A stretch of 52,547 nt of DNA from Zopfochytrium polystomum (taxonomy: Eukaryota; Chytridiomycota; Chytridiomycetes; Chytridiales; Chytridiaceae): the NCBI GenBank assembly GCA_025765615.1, contig JAIVFJ010000382.1:1-52547 (forward strand). Direction: 5' to 3'. A model generated the notes under the pieces. That model saw nothing but the letters and a program-made list of their open reading frames with translations. It searched no databases and was not told the origin of the DNA. Below, in pieces: positions 21,360 to 31,217 of the stretch. Position 1 is the first letter of the stretch; every line of letters starts with the position of its first letter. The translations under genes and the position numbers were made by a program.

Positions 21360-22127
21360 TCATAAACTGGGGGATGCCTGTTGACAGGGTTAAAATCCTT
21401 CCCAAAAAAAAAGAGTAGAAAAAAAGAAGATACTGAAAAGTGTGGCAGTCCACAATGAATGCAGTGGCAGGCCATGTAGAGGGGATAGGGGAAAATTGTT
21501 TTCGAGTCAGGGGCCAGGAACCCACTGAGCCCCTGTCGGGGGGCTGATGCCTCTCAACCCCCACTCAAAAGAGAGAGTTGCAGACGATTTGATAACTTCT
21601 CCACCAACAGCCCAATGGCCAGAGTCAGAGACATATTTCACTGCCACTTTCAGAGAGTGACAAATCATTGAATGATAGAAACAACAGCCCAGTTGACTTT
21701 GCAAAATCATAAGTAGAAGTAGTATTTTAGTTGAGTGGGGGGGGGGGGGGGGGGTTCAAACACGTCACACTTCTCTGTATGGGGGCTCCCGCACCGTGAG
21801 CCCCCCAGTGGGGGCTGCTTCCCCTTCAACCCTACCAGCTTGAAAGAGACAGAGATAGAGTGAGAGATTGCAGAAAGTTTTATTCGTTTTCCATCAACAG
21901 CCAACATACAGAGTCAGAGACAGAGAGCAAGACAGACAACCTGTTGACTGCCCGTTGACTGCCAGTCTCAGACTCAGAGACAGGGAGGGAGGTAGACAGA
22001 CAAACCGGTTGACTTCCACTCGGATAAACAGACAGCCCGTTGACTTCCTTTTGAATTTTGCCACTGCGTTTCGATTGATCACTAAAGAAAAAACATTAAA
22101 CCCACACTGTCCCCCCTACTCCACTAT
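21360..22127. repeat. Hairpin-rich repeat family R, copy 1 (inverted relative to 51295-52060)
   Basis: The block contains a G-run (21738-21753 region), GC stems such as GGGGGCTC...GAGCCCCC, and repeated GTTGACT(G/T)CC units between 21950 and 22050. It matches the reverse complement of 51295-52060 over its whole length. Partial copies lie at 25440-25710 and 26480-26600. It carries no coding domain. It ends at CCACTAT, the insertion point of the gypsy element. Identity is unknown; a Helitron-associated or other non-coding mobile repeat is possible. Confidence 0.7.
22123..22127. repeat. TSD ACTAT, left (gypsy copy 1)
   Basis: ACTAT precedes the LTR start TGTCAGG and is repeated at 25262-25266. 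The flanking sequence rejoins as CCACTATTGCAATTAG. Confidence 0.85.
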
Positions 22128-22467
22128 TGTCAGGAACAGGGCAGGACAGGACAAGGCAGACAAGGAACTGAGGAGTGATGATTGTATTGGAAACAATAAT
22201 TCACTTGAGGGATGGGACAGGTCCCCCATCCCCCTTTTATACCTTTTGAGAGTCTTCCTTGTCAAGTCTCAAAGAAAGTTCCAGAAAGGGCAATTAGTAA
22301 TACAATGATACCAATGATACCAATGACAACAAGACAAGTCAGGAAAGCAAAGAAGGTTCCAGAAGGTTCCACAAGGTTCCATGAAGGAATGTTCTAGAAC
22401 GTTCCAGAGGCTCCATGAAGGAATGTTCTAGAAAGTTCCAGAGGTTTCCAGAGGGTGATCCATAACA
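22128..22467 (-). repeat. Gypsy copy 1, 3' LTR
   Basis: On the minus strand the LTR runs TGTTATGAATCACC...CCTGACA (340 bp). It contains tandem GAACCTTCTGGAACCTT-type units; copy number of these units explains the length difference from the 5' LTR. A TATA box and the AAGTGAATTAT start-site motif are present. Confidence 0.9.
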
Positions 22468-23790
22468 TCATCTCCCCCTTTTAGGCCTCTTCTGCAACTT
22501 GGTGGGGTACCTGGTCTTGAACTTGAGCAGAAGGTCTTGGCAGTGAGTGAGGTTTGACTCAGGTTCCCAGGTGTTGTCAGCATCTGAGTAACCTTTCCAC
22601 TTGACAAGGAACTTGAGTGTCCTTCCAAACCACTTGGCATCCAAGATTTGTTCAACCTCAAATTCCTCTTCACCTTCTACCTCAACTGGAGGAGGAGGAG
22701 GAACAACTCTGCCTGGAATGGAGTTGGCCACAAACTTCTCCGAAAGGCTGACATGGAAAACTGGGTGGATCTTCATGGATGCAGGGAGATCCAGCTTGAA
22801 GGTGACTGGATTGATTTGCTCCAAGATCTTGAAAGGTCCCAACTTGAGGTTGTCTAGCTTGAGACTTGGTCTTTTGGTCTGCAAGTTCTTCCTCGTGCCT
22901 GGCCAGTAAAAGTCTCTGGAAACAGGCTCATATGTCTTTTGGTCTCCAGCTGTTGCTCCATCATGCCTTGTCTTGAGTATCTCAAGGTTTTCCTCTTCTT
23001 GGCTGATTTGAATCTTGTGAGGCTTGGGGTCCTTGGAAATAGCATGGGCCCACACACTGTCAGGAAGCCATGAAAGGTGTGTCTTGGATGGTGGGGTGAA
23101 ACCATCTCCCCCTTCAGGTGCAAGGTCTGTCCTGGTCTTGGAAAACACATCAGCATAAGGGAGATATTCTTTTGGTAGCTTGGATGCCAGCAAAAGGTCT
23201 GATGGGTCCAGGTTGCCGTGCTCTTCAGCAGTGGGGCTTGAATTCTTGACTGGGAACTGTGATTCTTGAATCTTTGACTGAGAGTTCTGTTCTTGGCAAA
23301 GACTGTGAGCTGTGGAACATGAATCTTGAATATGGACTGTGAACTGTGGTACTTGAATCTTTGACGGTGGGTTCTGTGAACTGGAGTCTTGGCCAAGACT
23401 GTGAGCTCTATGAGCTCTACTTGAATCTTGACTGTGAACTGTGAACTGTGGAACTTGAGTCTTGGCTGGCTGTGAATCTTGAATCAAGGGCTTGAGAGCA
23501 TGAGACTTGGTGGCTTGACTTGAGTTTTGGGTGACTGTTCCAATTGGTGGAGGTTGGACTTGACCAGTGACCCAATCAATGGCAGGGTTCTGGGCTTGCA
23601 GCCATGGTAATCCCAGGATGACAGAGAATGTGGGTGAGCCAAGATCCAATACTTCCAGGTTGACCATGGATGGTGGAAAGCCTTGGATGTGGAGGTTTAG
23701 CTTGGTTTCATGGCTGATTTCCTTGAACCGAGCATGATTGGCAAAGTGGACCTTGAGGGGTGTGGATTCTTGATGGTGGGAATGGCACAA
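22468..23790 (-). CDS. Gypsy copy 1 shortened pol: protease end fused to chromodomain
   Basis: A 440-residue uninterrupted frame. Its beginning is the C-terminal half of the retropepsin (LDLGSPTFSVILGLPWLQAQNP). A long Gln/Ser-rich linker follows, with repeats of [12 protein letters not shown], then [19 protein letters not shown], the usual lead-in to RT. RT and RNase H are then missing: the frame jumps to TDLAPEGGDGF, the integrase zinc region. The integrase core is missing too, with a jump at the RK of YWPGTRKNLQTK. The last ~60 residues are a chromodomain (EEFEVEQILDAKW, FLVKWKGYSDADNTWEPE). Both joints coincide with short direct repeats (CAGACCT and GAGGAAG in copy 2). The active-site half of the protease is in another frame after a one-base loss near 23760. 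Whether this is translated is unknown. Confidence 0.75.
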   Translation of the reverse strand: MCHSHHQESTPLKVHFANHARFKEISHETKLNLHIQGFPPSMVNLEVLDLGSPTFSVILGLPWLQAQNPAIDWVTGQVQPPPIGTVTQNSSQATKSHALKPLIQDSQPAKTQVPQFTVHSQDSSRAHRAHSLGQDSSSQNPPSKIQVPQFTVHIQDSCSTAHSLCQEQNSQSKIQESQFPVKNSSPTAEEHGNLDPSDLLLASKLPKEYLPYADVFSKTRTDLAPEGGDGFTPPSKTHLSWLPDSVWAHAISKDPKPHKIQISQEEENLEILKTRHDGATAGDQKTYEPVSRDFYWPGTRKNLQTKRPSLKLDNLKLGPFKILEQINPVTFKLDLPASMKIHPVFHVSLSEKFVANSIPGRVVPPPPPVEVEGEEEFEVEQILDAKWFGRTLKFLVKWKGYSDADNTWEPESNLTHCQDLLLKFKTRYPTKLQKRPKRGR

Positions 23791-24074
23791 GACTTGACAA
23801 GGGTGGCATCAACGATGCTGCAGGATGATCCAGAGTCAAAAAGGGCCTTGGTTGTGATGGTTGACTTGGGTGAGAGTTGAATCTTGACATCCATGGTGAG
23901 TTGGTGGGGCTTGGAATCTGAGGTGTTTGTAGTGCTGGTGGTGGTGATGAAACAGGGGCAGCTTGGAGGAGCGTCCAGGGAATTGCCCCTCAGTGAGCCT
24001 GGACCTGGGAGTTTGGGTGCTTCTTCCTTGGGCAGTCCTTGACAGCATGTTCCTTGGAGCCACAGTAGAAACAC
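23760..24074 (-). pseudogene. Gypsy copy 1 retropepsin N-terminal half, cut off by a frameshift
   Basis: This is the pol frame that overlaps the gag end by -1. It contains the aspartic protease signature ALFDSGSSCSIVD (about 23840). Copy 2 reads AAGAAATCC where this copy has AAGAATCC, so one A is missing and the frame passes out of register with the 440-residue frame downstream. Confidence 0.8.
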
Positions 24075-24913
24075 AGTCCCTGCTGGGCCCTCCTTGTTTT
24101 CTCCTCTTGGCTCAGAGGACCCTTAGGAAGTGTCTCAACTGCATCCACTTGCATGGGTTCAGGAACTGTAAGAGCTTGAGGGACTGGGGTAGGTCTTGAT
24201 GTAGTTCCTGCTTGTCTTTGCTTCAGCCTCTTGGAGTAGAGTATGTTGTCAATCTTGATGGCAAGGAGAATGTACTCTTCCAAGGTCTCAGGGATGTGCA
24301 GAGACTGGGAGAGCATGTCTTGGATAGACTCATGGAGACCATCATGGTACAGCTCCATCAGAGCAGCATCATTGTATCCAGAGTCTCTGGCTAGTTGCTT
24401 GAATTGGTTGGTGTAGGCCACACAAGATTGCTTTCCTTGCTTGATATGCTTGAGCTTGGATCTTGCTGTCCAAGATGCGTAGGGGTCACCAAAGGTAGCT
24501 TCCAGCCCCTCCCAGAGCTCTTGCAGGGTGGTGGGTGTGCTTGGGAGAGATCTGTACCATGATTGAGCTTGACCAGACAGGAGGGTGCTTGTGAAAAGAA
24601 CCTTGACTTGCTCATTGGGAAATCTTGAAGGTTGGAGAAGGATGACATTCTCCACAGTGGCCATAAAGTTCCTGAGGTCTTTGGCCAGCCCAGTGAACTT
24701 GTCAGGGCTGGGAACCTTGGGCTCTCTTGCTTGGTTGGCTTGGTGCAGGGGAAGAGCTTGATGTTCTTTTTGGTGAAGTTGTTGTTGAAGCTGGTGCTGC
24801 TGGTGAAGGACTTGTTCTTGAAGTTGGTGTGTCTGTCTTGAAAGGGCTTGCAATTGGTCCATCAAGGCTTGGAAGGCAGTTGCATCAGGGAAGGTGTTGT
24901 TTGGGTCAGACAT
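23990..24913 (-). CDS. Gypsy copy 1 gag, intact
   Basis: This 307-residue protein starts MSDPNNTFPDATAFQALMDQ with a Gln-rich coiled-coil-like N-terminus. A Ty3-type gag/capsid domain follows (FTGLAKDLRNFMATVENVIL, LLSGQAQSWYRSL, WEGLEATFGDP, ELYHDGLHESIQDML), and it ends with one CCHC knuckle CFYCGSKEHAVKDC. Gag builds the virus-like particle and packages RNA. The ATG lies 40 bases after the 5' LTR. Stop TGA at 23992-23990 follows a CCCAAAC frameshift heptamer at 24017-24011. Copy 2 has a broken gag N-terminus, so this is the better gag copy. Confidence 0.85.
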   Translation of the reverse strand: MSDPNNTFPDATAFQALMDQLQALSRQTHQLQEQVLHQQHQLQQQLHQKEHQALPLHQANQAREPKVPSPDKFTGLAKDLRNFMATVENVILLQPSRFPNEQVKVLFTSTLLSGQAQSWYRSLPSTPTTLQELWEGLEATFGDPYASWTARSKLKHIKQGKQSCVAYTNQFKQLARDSGYNDAALMELYHDGLHESIQDMLSQSLHIPETLEEYILLAIKIDNILYSKRLKQRQAGTTSRPTPVPQALTVPEPMQVDAVETLPKGPLSQEEKTRRAQQGLCFYCGSKEHAVKDCPRKKHPNSQVQAH

Positions 24914-24940
24914 GATGGCAGAGGGTAGTAGGAGAGGGTG

Positions 24941-24951
24941 AAGTGAATTAT
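24941..24951 (-). promoter_or_regulatory. Self-priming PBS of gypsy copy 1
   Basis: On the minus strand ATAATTCACTT lies just after the 5' LTR. It is an exact reverse complement of AAGTGAATTAT at 25034-25024 inside the LTR, about 35 bp downstream of the TATA box. No tRNA-type TGG start is seen after the LTR. Confidence 0.7.
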
Positions 24952-24953
24952 GA

Positions 24954-25261
24954 TGTCAGGAACAGGGCAGGACAGGACAAGGCAGACAAGGAACTGAGAG
25001 GAGTGATGATTGTATTGGAAACAATAATTCACTTGAGGGATGGGACTGGTCCCCCATCCCCCTTTTATACCTTTTGAGAGTCTTCCTTGTCAAGTCTCAA
25101 AGAAAGTTCCAGAAAGAGCAATTAGTAATACAATGATACCAATGATACCAATGACAACAAGACAAGTCAGGAAAGCAAAGAAGGTTCCAGAAGGTTCCGC
25201 AAGGTTCCATGAAGGAATGTTCTACAAGGTTCCAGAGGTTTCCAGAGGGTGATTCATAACA
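24954..25261 (-). repeat. Gypsy copy 1, 5' LTR
   Basis: 308 bp with the same TGTTATG...CCTGACA ends as the 3' LTR. It is about 32 bp shorter than the 3' LTR because it has fewer GAACCTT-type units. TSD ACTAT follows at 25262-25266. Confidence 0.9.
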
Positions 25262-25861
25262 ACTATTGCAATTAGAAAACAGGTTTACATAGTGGACAGA
25301 GAGAGAGAGTGAGAGAGATAGAGCGAGAGGCTGGGTTGTTTTTTTTTGAGTCAGGGGGCTCCCGCCCCCTGAGCTCCCTGGTGGGGGGGGCTTCCGCACC
25401 CCCTCAACCCCCCTGCTTGAAAGAGACAGAGAGAGAGTGAGAGAGACAATTGTATTCCTTTCCATCAACAGCCAACATACAGAGTCAGAGACAGAGAGCA
25501 AGACAGGCAATTCGTTGACTGCCTGCTGACTGCCGGTTGACTGCCACTCTCAGACTCAGCAACATCGAGGGAGGTAGACAGACAACCTGTTGACTTCCAC
25601 TCAGATAAACAGACAGCCCTTTGACTTCCTTTTGAATTTTGCGTTTCAATTTGGCACTAAAGAAAAAACATTAAACCCACACTGTCCCCCCTACTCCACT
25701 ACTGCAATTAGAAAACGGGTTTACAGAGTAGACAGAGAGAGAGATAGAGAGAGGCTGGGTTGTTTTTTTGAGTCAGGGGGCTTGGTGCTGCTGCCCCCCC
25801 CTCCACCCCCCCCTTTGATCGATCAAGAGAGACGGAGAAAGAGAGCGTAGAAATAGAGAGG

Positions 25862-25892
<31 letters not shown>

Positions 25893-26117
25893 GGGTTTGG
25901 GTGGGGGGTGAGGGCATGCATGACTGTACAGAGTCTTGTCCTTTCGTTGAGTTGTCAGAGGCCTCATATGTGATGGTCTGAGTTGCCACCCAACAGCAGC
26001 CAATACTGCAGAGAGAGTGAGAGAGAGACAGACAGAGGGAGAGAGACAGAGAAACAGATAGAGAGAAAGGGAAGAGACAAATACACAGAGGGCAAAAATA
26101 TTTCCCTGCCCAAAAGA

Positions 26118-26174
<57 letters not shown>

Positions 26175-26317
26175 CATTGAGTCCCTTCCTTTCGAATTTT
26201 TTAGCAGGCGAGAGAGAGAAGGAGAGAGGAGAGCGAGAGGAGAGAGGGAGACAGAGAGAGATGGATAGACAGACAGGTGAGACAGAGCATTGACTTAAAA
26301 AGAGAGAGAGGGAGAGT

Positions 26318-26349
<32 letters not shown>

Positions 26350-26640
26350 CAGAGAGGGAGATTGATAGACAGACAGAGTGAGAGACAGAGCGTTGACTTC
26401 TTTCCTTTTTGGAATTTTTCCGCTGAGTTTTGATTGGGCACCAAAGACAAAAAATTAGAGAGGTTTTCTAATTGCAATTAGGAAACAGGTTTACCCGCAA
26501 AGCCTTGTTTTCTTTCGTGTTTTGATGATGATTGATGATGACTAGGGGATGCCCGTTGACTTATATAAACAGTCCTTGCAAAAAAAAAAAGAAAAAAAAG
26601 GGGAAATTTTATTAAGTAGAATGGTCACATAGAGAGCTTG
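25262..26640. repeat. Repeat family R and microsatellites (GT, GA), copy 2
   Basis: No gene is seen here. The block repeats elements of family R: CAACATACAGAGTCAGAG, GTTGACTGCC units and GCAATTAGAAAAC...GGTTTAC occurring at 25267, 25705 and 26470. It also holds a GT run (25866-25891) and GA-rich tracts including one around 26116-26168. 26480-26600 is homologous to the reverse complement of 52030-52110. The block lies directly downstream of the minus-strand Helitron helicase, so it may be that element's 3' region; this is inference. Confidence 0.6.
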
Positions 26641-26655
26641 AGGAGCTGCAGAAAA

Positions 26656-28390
26656 TCAATTAGCTCTAAGATGATTCACCAAGTCATTGTAAACCACATT
26701 TCTAATAGTTGGTCCACCTCTTTCTTCATTGTTTTTTGCAGTTATTATAAGATCTGCTGGGGATGTCACTCTGGAAAAAGCAACATAGGACTGTCCATGT
26801 GCAAACACATCCTGCCACATATCCAGGCCAACCTTTTTCAAAGTCTGTCCTTGGGACTTGTTGATGGACATTGCAAAGGCAGGCCGAACTGGAAACTGCT
26901 TTCTGGTGAGCTCAAAGGGAAATCCTGAATCACTGGGCTGCAGAGAGATTCGGGGAAGAAGGATTTTCTCTCCTTTCTTGCTGCCCACAACAACTTCACA
27001 AAGCAGCACATTGGGGCAGACTTCCCGTAGGATGAGGCGTGTCCCATTGCAGAGTCCATCTGTCAGGTTGCGAAGCAAGATCAGAGGCATTCCCACTTTG
27101 ACAGTTAGCCTGTGGGGAGGCAGGCTGGGAGGGCTGAGGGTGTTTAGGAACTCAGGGCTGAGGATAAGTCCGCCGCCTCCATCATTTCCAACTGGGGTGT
27201 CTGCTGAAAGCAGCTCTTGGGCATCTCCTGGAAGCTGCTGCACTGCATACTATGAACAGATGAACCACGTCATTCTTTGCAGCCAAAATACACCTGTCTG
27301 CCAAGTAGGACGCAAATTCCTCTCCTGACTGCTGAGCTACTGCACAGTCATCATAGACTGCCTCAAACAGTTGCCTCACACGAAGACTGCCATCGTTTGC
27401 AGGAAAGGTGAGGGTACTGATGTAGTCTGGGACCATGACATGATTGGGTGCCCCATCTTGAGTGCCAAAATGCGCCAGGCTGCCTGTGCCAAGGTGGCCC
27501 AACCATCGGGCAAAGTTGACTGCATTCTGATCTGCAGTTCCCTGGGCAAGCCTCATGTTGGTTCTCAGCTCCAGCGTCCTGACATGCCTCCAAAGTTTTG
27601 AGAACTTGCAGGAAGCCTGCAAGATCATGGGCTTTGTGGCGTTGGGCACAGCAGGTGCAGTCTGCTGGAAGTCACCCCCAAGAAGCACTACTTTTCCTCC
27701 AAAGGGGGTTTCAGCCATCTGAGGATCCAAGGGCTTGACAACATCACGCAAGACTCTGTCAATGACATCCAGTGCCTAGGAGTTGAGCATGGATATCTCA
27801 TCTAACGCAATAAGATGAGCAAAGTAGAGCTCCAGAGCACGGTCAGCGGACATTTTGATTCCAGACTGAGAATCAGCATCAAGCTGAATGGGTTTGGCAA
27901 ATTGAGAGTGGGCAGTTGTGCCGCCGGCAAGCAGAAGCGCTGCTATTCCTGAAGAAGCCACAGCATGGGCGATACGGCCCTGTCCAAAGCGACCTTGGCT
28001 GCTGCGGACTTTTGCCAAGATGGCATTGTAGACAAAGGCCTTGCCACATCCTCCCACTCCCTGTAGGTAGAAGATTCGGCCTTCTGGAGGAGGCACCACT
28101 CCAGGCTGTCCACATTGCTCAACCGCATTCACCACAGTCCAGTAAGCAAAGGCCTGCTTTTTGGTTGAAGCTCCTTTCAGCGTTTGCCACAACAGCCTCC
28201 AGTTGCTGCTGGTTGTATTCTGAGTTTAGCCTTTGAAAAATCAGCTGGAGTCGGCCCTCCAGCGCCGCACTGCACACCAGCTCAACCAAACCGTGCTTCA
28301 GCCTCAGCAACTGTGGCTGTACCGCAAGCAACTCTTGTTCCTTTCTCTGGATTTCACCCTCAACCTGCTACAGGATCTTCTCAAATAAAC
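26656..28390 (-). pseudogene. Helitron-type Pif1-like helicase, broken
   Basis: Minus-strand order: LNSEYNQQQLEAVV; Walker A GVGGCGKAFVYNAIL; SSGIAALLLAGGTTAH; DEISML (Walker B); GGKVVLLGGDFQQTAP; LELRTNMRL; and the C-terminal block FAMSINKSQGQTLKKVGLD...VAFSRVTSPADL ending NVVYNDLV. This is the SF1B helicase found at the C-terminus of Helitron Rep-helicase proteins, used in rolling-circle transposition. Defects: Thr after the Walker A lysine is Ala; a TAG stop follows DEISMLNS (27776); the frame shifts near 27240; another stop lies near 28365. No Rep HUH domain is present; upstream the sequence changes to Copia-2 at about 28390. Confidence 0.85.
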
Positions 28391-28836
28391 GGTCCCTCTT
28401 GCTTCTATTTCTTTGTGAACACTGCAACAGTGAGTGTGTCACACACAGGCATTGCCTCTCTTCTGTACATGATCGATTCTGGAGCTGTACCCACAATGAT
28501 CCCACAACAGGAACAATTCACTGAGTACCAACAATTTGAAACCAAACACCATGCCCGCCTAGCAGATGACCATGAATGCCACATCAAAGGAATTGGATCT
28601 GTCACTCTCACTTTTCCAGGATTTGATGTGGTGCTCCGCAATGTGCTTCATGTCCCATCACTCAAGGAACTGCTCCTCTCTGTGTCGCATGTCCTCCAAG
28701 ACCCAACTGCTGGGATGCTATTCACTCAAGATTCTGTCTTTCTTCTTGATCTTGCTACACTCGCATTACAACACAGCATCAAGATTGGCGAACGACTTGG
28801 CAGCCTTTACTATCTCATCCCAGTCCAACACCCAAC
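28390..28836 (+). pseudogene. Copia-2 protease segment, interrupted by LINE D
   Basis: The plus strand reads FVNTATVSVSHTGIASLLY, then the aspartic protease signature MIDSGAVPTMIP and the block VVLRNVLHVPSLKELLLSVS typical of Copia pol before GAG-pre-integrase. It ends in LGSLYYLIPVQHPT, where LINE D is inserted, and resumes at 37229. Its 5' part, including gag, is missing. Confidence 0.85.
28820..28836. repeat. TSD of LINE D, left
   Basis: CCAGTCCAACACCCAAC precedes the LINE 5' end and is repeated exactly at 37229-37245 after the poly-A tail. Confidence 0.92.
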
Positions 28837-29370
28837 AAAAACCTTGTCAAGAGACACTCAAGACTGCACACCACCACCCCCCACCACCTTGCCACCGCCC
28901 TCCACCACCTTCCCACTGCCAGATCAACGTCAGATCAACATCAGATTGTTGTCAGATCGTCAGATCATCATCAGATCGACTTCAGATTGACTCCAGAACC
29001 CTCCACCACCACCCCCCCACCGCTTTGCCACTGCCAGATTGACGTCAGATCTTCATCAGATCGTCAGACCATCGTCAGGTCAACGTCAGTTTGACTCCAG
29101 ATCATCAGATTGACATCAGATCTTCATCAGATTGACTCCAGATCGTCAGATTGACGTCAGATCTTCGTTAGATTGTCACATCATCGTCAGGTCAACGTCA
29201 GATTTTCGTCAGATTGTCTCCAGATCATCATATCATCATCAGATTGTTGCCAGATTGACTCCAGATTATTACCAGAACGCCCAATTCTTGTCAGATTGCC
29301 AGATAACCATCCGATTGTTGTCAGATCATCGTCAGATTGACTTCAGATTGCTGCCAGATTGCCTCCAGCA
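28837..29370 (+). repeat. LINE D 5' leader with degenerate TCAGAT repeats
   Basis: It starts AAAAACCTTGTCAAGAGACAC, as in copy B. A CACC-rich stretch and the run TTGCCACTGCCAGAT occur twice (about 28890-28925 and 28995-29040). About 340 bases of short units on TCAGATYG / TCATCAGATCG / GACTCCAGAT follow. An open frame passes through the repeats into ORF1 from 29132. Confidence 0.85.
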
Positions 29371-29455
29371 ATCACTTTCCTCCTTCACCACCACAACCAC
29401 ATTGCAACCACATCACAACCTTTGTGCTGAATTGGGATTGGCACCCCCCTATTTC

Positions 29456-31110
29456 ATGAGCAGCCCACCTCCCTCCACGTTCTTCGGCACCCACGCTGAT
29501 CAACACATATTGACAATCACCACTCAGCCAGACCCCACTATTGCCCCACTCACTGAACTTGACATCCTACGCTTTATCTCCACTTGCGACCTCACCATCC
29601 GACAGCGGCCCTTGCTCTCAAAGGACCAGACTTCTTACTCGCTCCGCCTTCTGCATCCTTTGTCGGACGAACAGACTGCCTGTCTTCAGACCACATCCCC
29701 ACACATTAAATTTTCTTACACCTGTCGACTACCAGCTGCTGCCACAGAATTCACCAACGAACCTACCAACCAACTCGTACTCCAACACCTGGCTCCTGGA
29801 ACTACTAGAAAGAACTTTGATGAGCAAAAGGACTCCCTGCGTCATGCAATCACCTCTGCTTTATCCTCGTGCGGCTCCATAATGGCTATTCATTTTGCAC
29901 ACCACCAGCTTTCTGCCTCTGCATCTGCCACAGTTCTTTTTGACGGCCCTCCTCACAATCCCCCTCAGTTCATAACTATTATGGGTGCAGGTGTCACTAT
30001 TCGACCACTGGAACCTTCTGCAGAAAACCAGCGGCGAATCAGCGATGAAAAGCAACGCACAGCTGTCCTTTATAACATTCGTCGCTCCACAAGTATCTAT
30101 GACCTTCAGGCCATCCAATATGAGTTTGGGTGCACGTCAGTTCGCATTCCAGGATTCTTCAACTCAGCAAAGGGCACTGCTGGCCTTTCGTCGTCTGCCC
30201 ATTTTGTTTTTACAACCCGCGCATTGATGTTGCAAAAAACTAACCAATCAGTTGTCTTCAATGGCCGTGCACTCCCATTTCACCCACTCCAAAAGGAAGA
30301 TTTCACTCCCTTCCCCTGCTGTCGCCGTTGTGGAAACTCCAACCATACCTCTCAATCTTGCAAAACTGGCCGCCCCTCCGGCTCCCTCCTTAACCAAGCC
30401 ACTTCAGCAGATTCCAAAGACAACAGCCAGACAGCTCAGGCCCCTCCTGACACCACAACTCCCCCCACCTGTCCTGTCTGCTCCCCCTCCTGTCCCTCCT
30501 CCACAGCTGCAGTCAATTTTGAAGGTCCTTGAAAACATCCAGCAACAGCTTCTCGCACAACAGACCTCCTTGCACACAGAGCTGAAAGAGCATCAGACAT
30601 CAGTACGCACTGACATCCAAAAACTCACCACTCAGCTTTCCCAACTTGAGCCAATCCCTGCAGCACTGGAACACGGCTTAGCAAAGGTGGACCACGACAT
30701 TCAGAGACTTGCAGCTGCTGCAGCCACCGTGGACACTTCACTCAAAAACCATGCTGGCGCCATCCACAACCTAAATCAGCGAGTCACCACACTGGAGCCA
30801 CTCACTGCACAATTGGACAGCCGCCTCACCACAGTGGACACAACCACCCAGCTCCTCAGCTCTCGCCTCCTGGACAATTGAAGAATGGTTGAAATACAAT
30901 GACCCAATCGATGAGGACCTTGACGACCGTTCCTCCGCTGAACCTTCTTCTACTACTACTGTCCCAGCTCGATCAGCTGTCACCACACACTCAAGCTCCA
31001 GTTCCTCTTCAACTCCTCCCAACAGAACTGCCCCCAAACCTGCCCCCAAACCTGCCCCCAAACCTGCCCCAAAAACTGCCTCAAAAACCAGGAACACTGC
31101 CTCAACTTGA
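29456..31110 (+). pseudogene. LINE D ORF1: gag-like protein with CCHC knuckle and coiled coil
   Basis: The start MSSPPPSTFFG is chosen because it is the first Met outside the repeat tract; the frame is open further upstream. Residues to about 270 are a Tad-like ORF1 region, including LYNIRRSTSIYDL and FVFTTRALMLQ. A CCHC knuckle CRRCGNSNHTSQSC follows. The frame then continues to a stop at 30532, but the conserved coiled-coil domain (LQSILKVLENIQQQLLAQQ and heptads after) is in a different frame, 30252-30881. Another break precedes the Ser/Pro/Lys-rich tail ending at 31110. ORF1 should bind element RNA and target the RNP. In copy B the frames also part at this C-rich joint, but with a different indel. 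Confidence 0.8.
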
Positions 31111-31176
31111 CCAATACTCTTATCCTTTTTTTTTTTTGTGAAAGCCCCTTTGCTATTGATATCACTCTTATTTCTC

Positions 31177-31217
<41 letters not shown>

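Larger units (their letters stand above)
22128..25261 (-). mobile_element. Chromodomain Ty3/gypsy element, copy 1, internally deleted (non-autonomous)
   Basis: LTRs at 22128-22467 (3') and 24954-25261 (5') flank gag and a shortened pol on the minus strand. The 5-bp ACTAT duplication shows a genuine insertion into repeat R. Compared with copy 2 it lacks almost all of RT/RNase H and most of the integrase, through two deletions that keep the frame. Confidence 0.9.

Noticed and set aside
26116..26180. Glu/Arg- or Ser/Leu-rich frames in the GA/CT tracts as coding sequence
   Set aside because: They are pure microsatellite translations with no start context or flanking domain.
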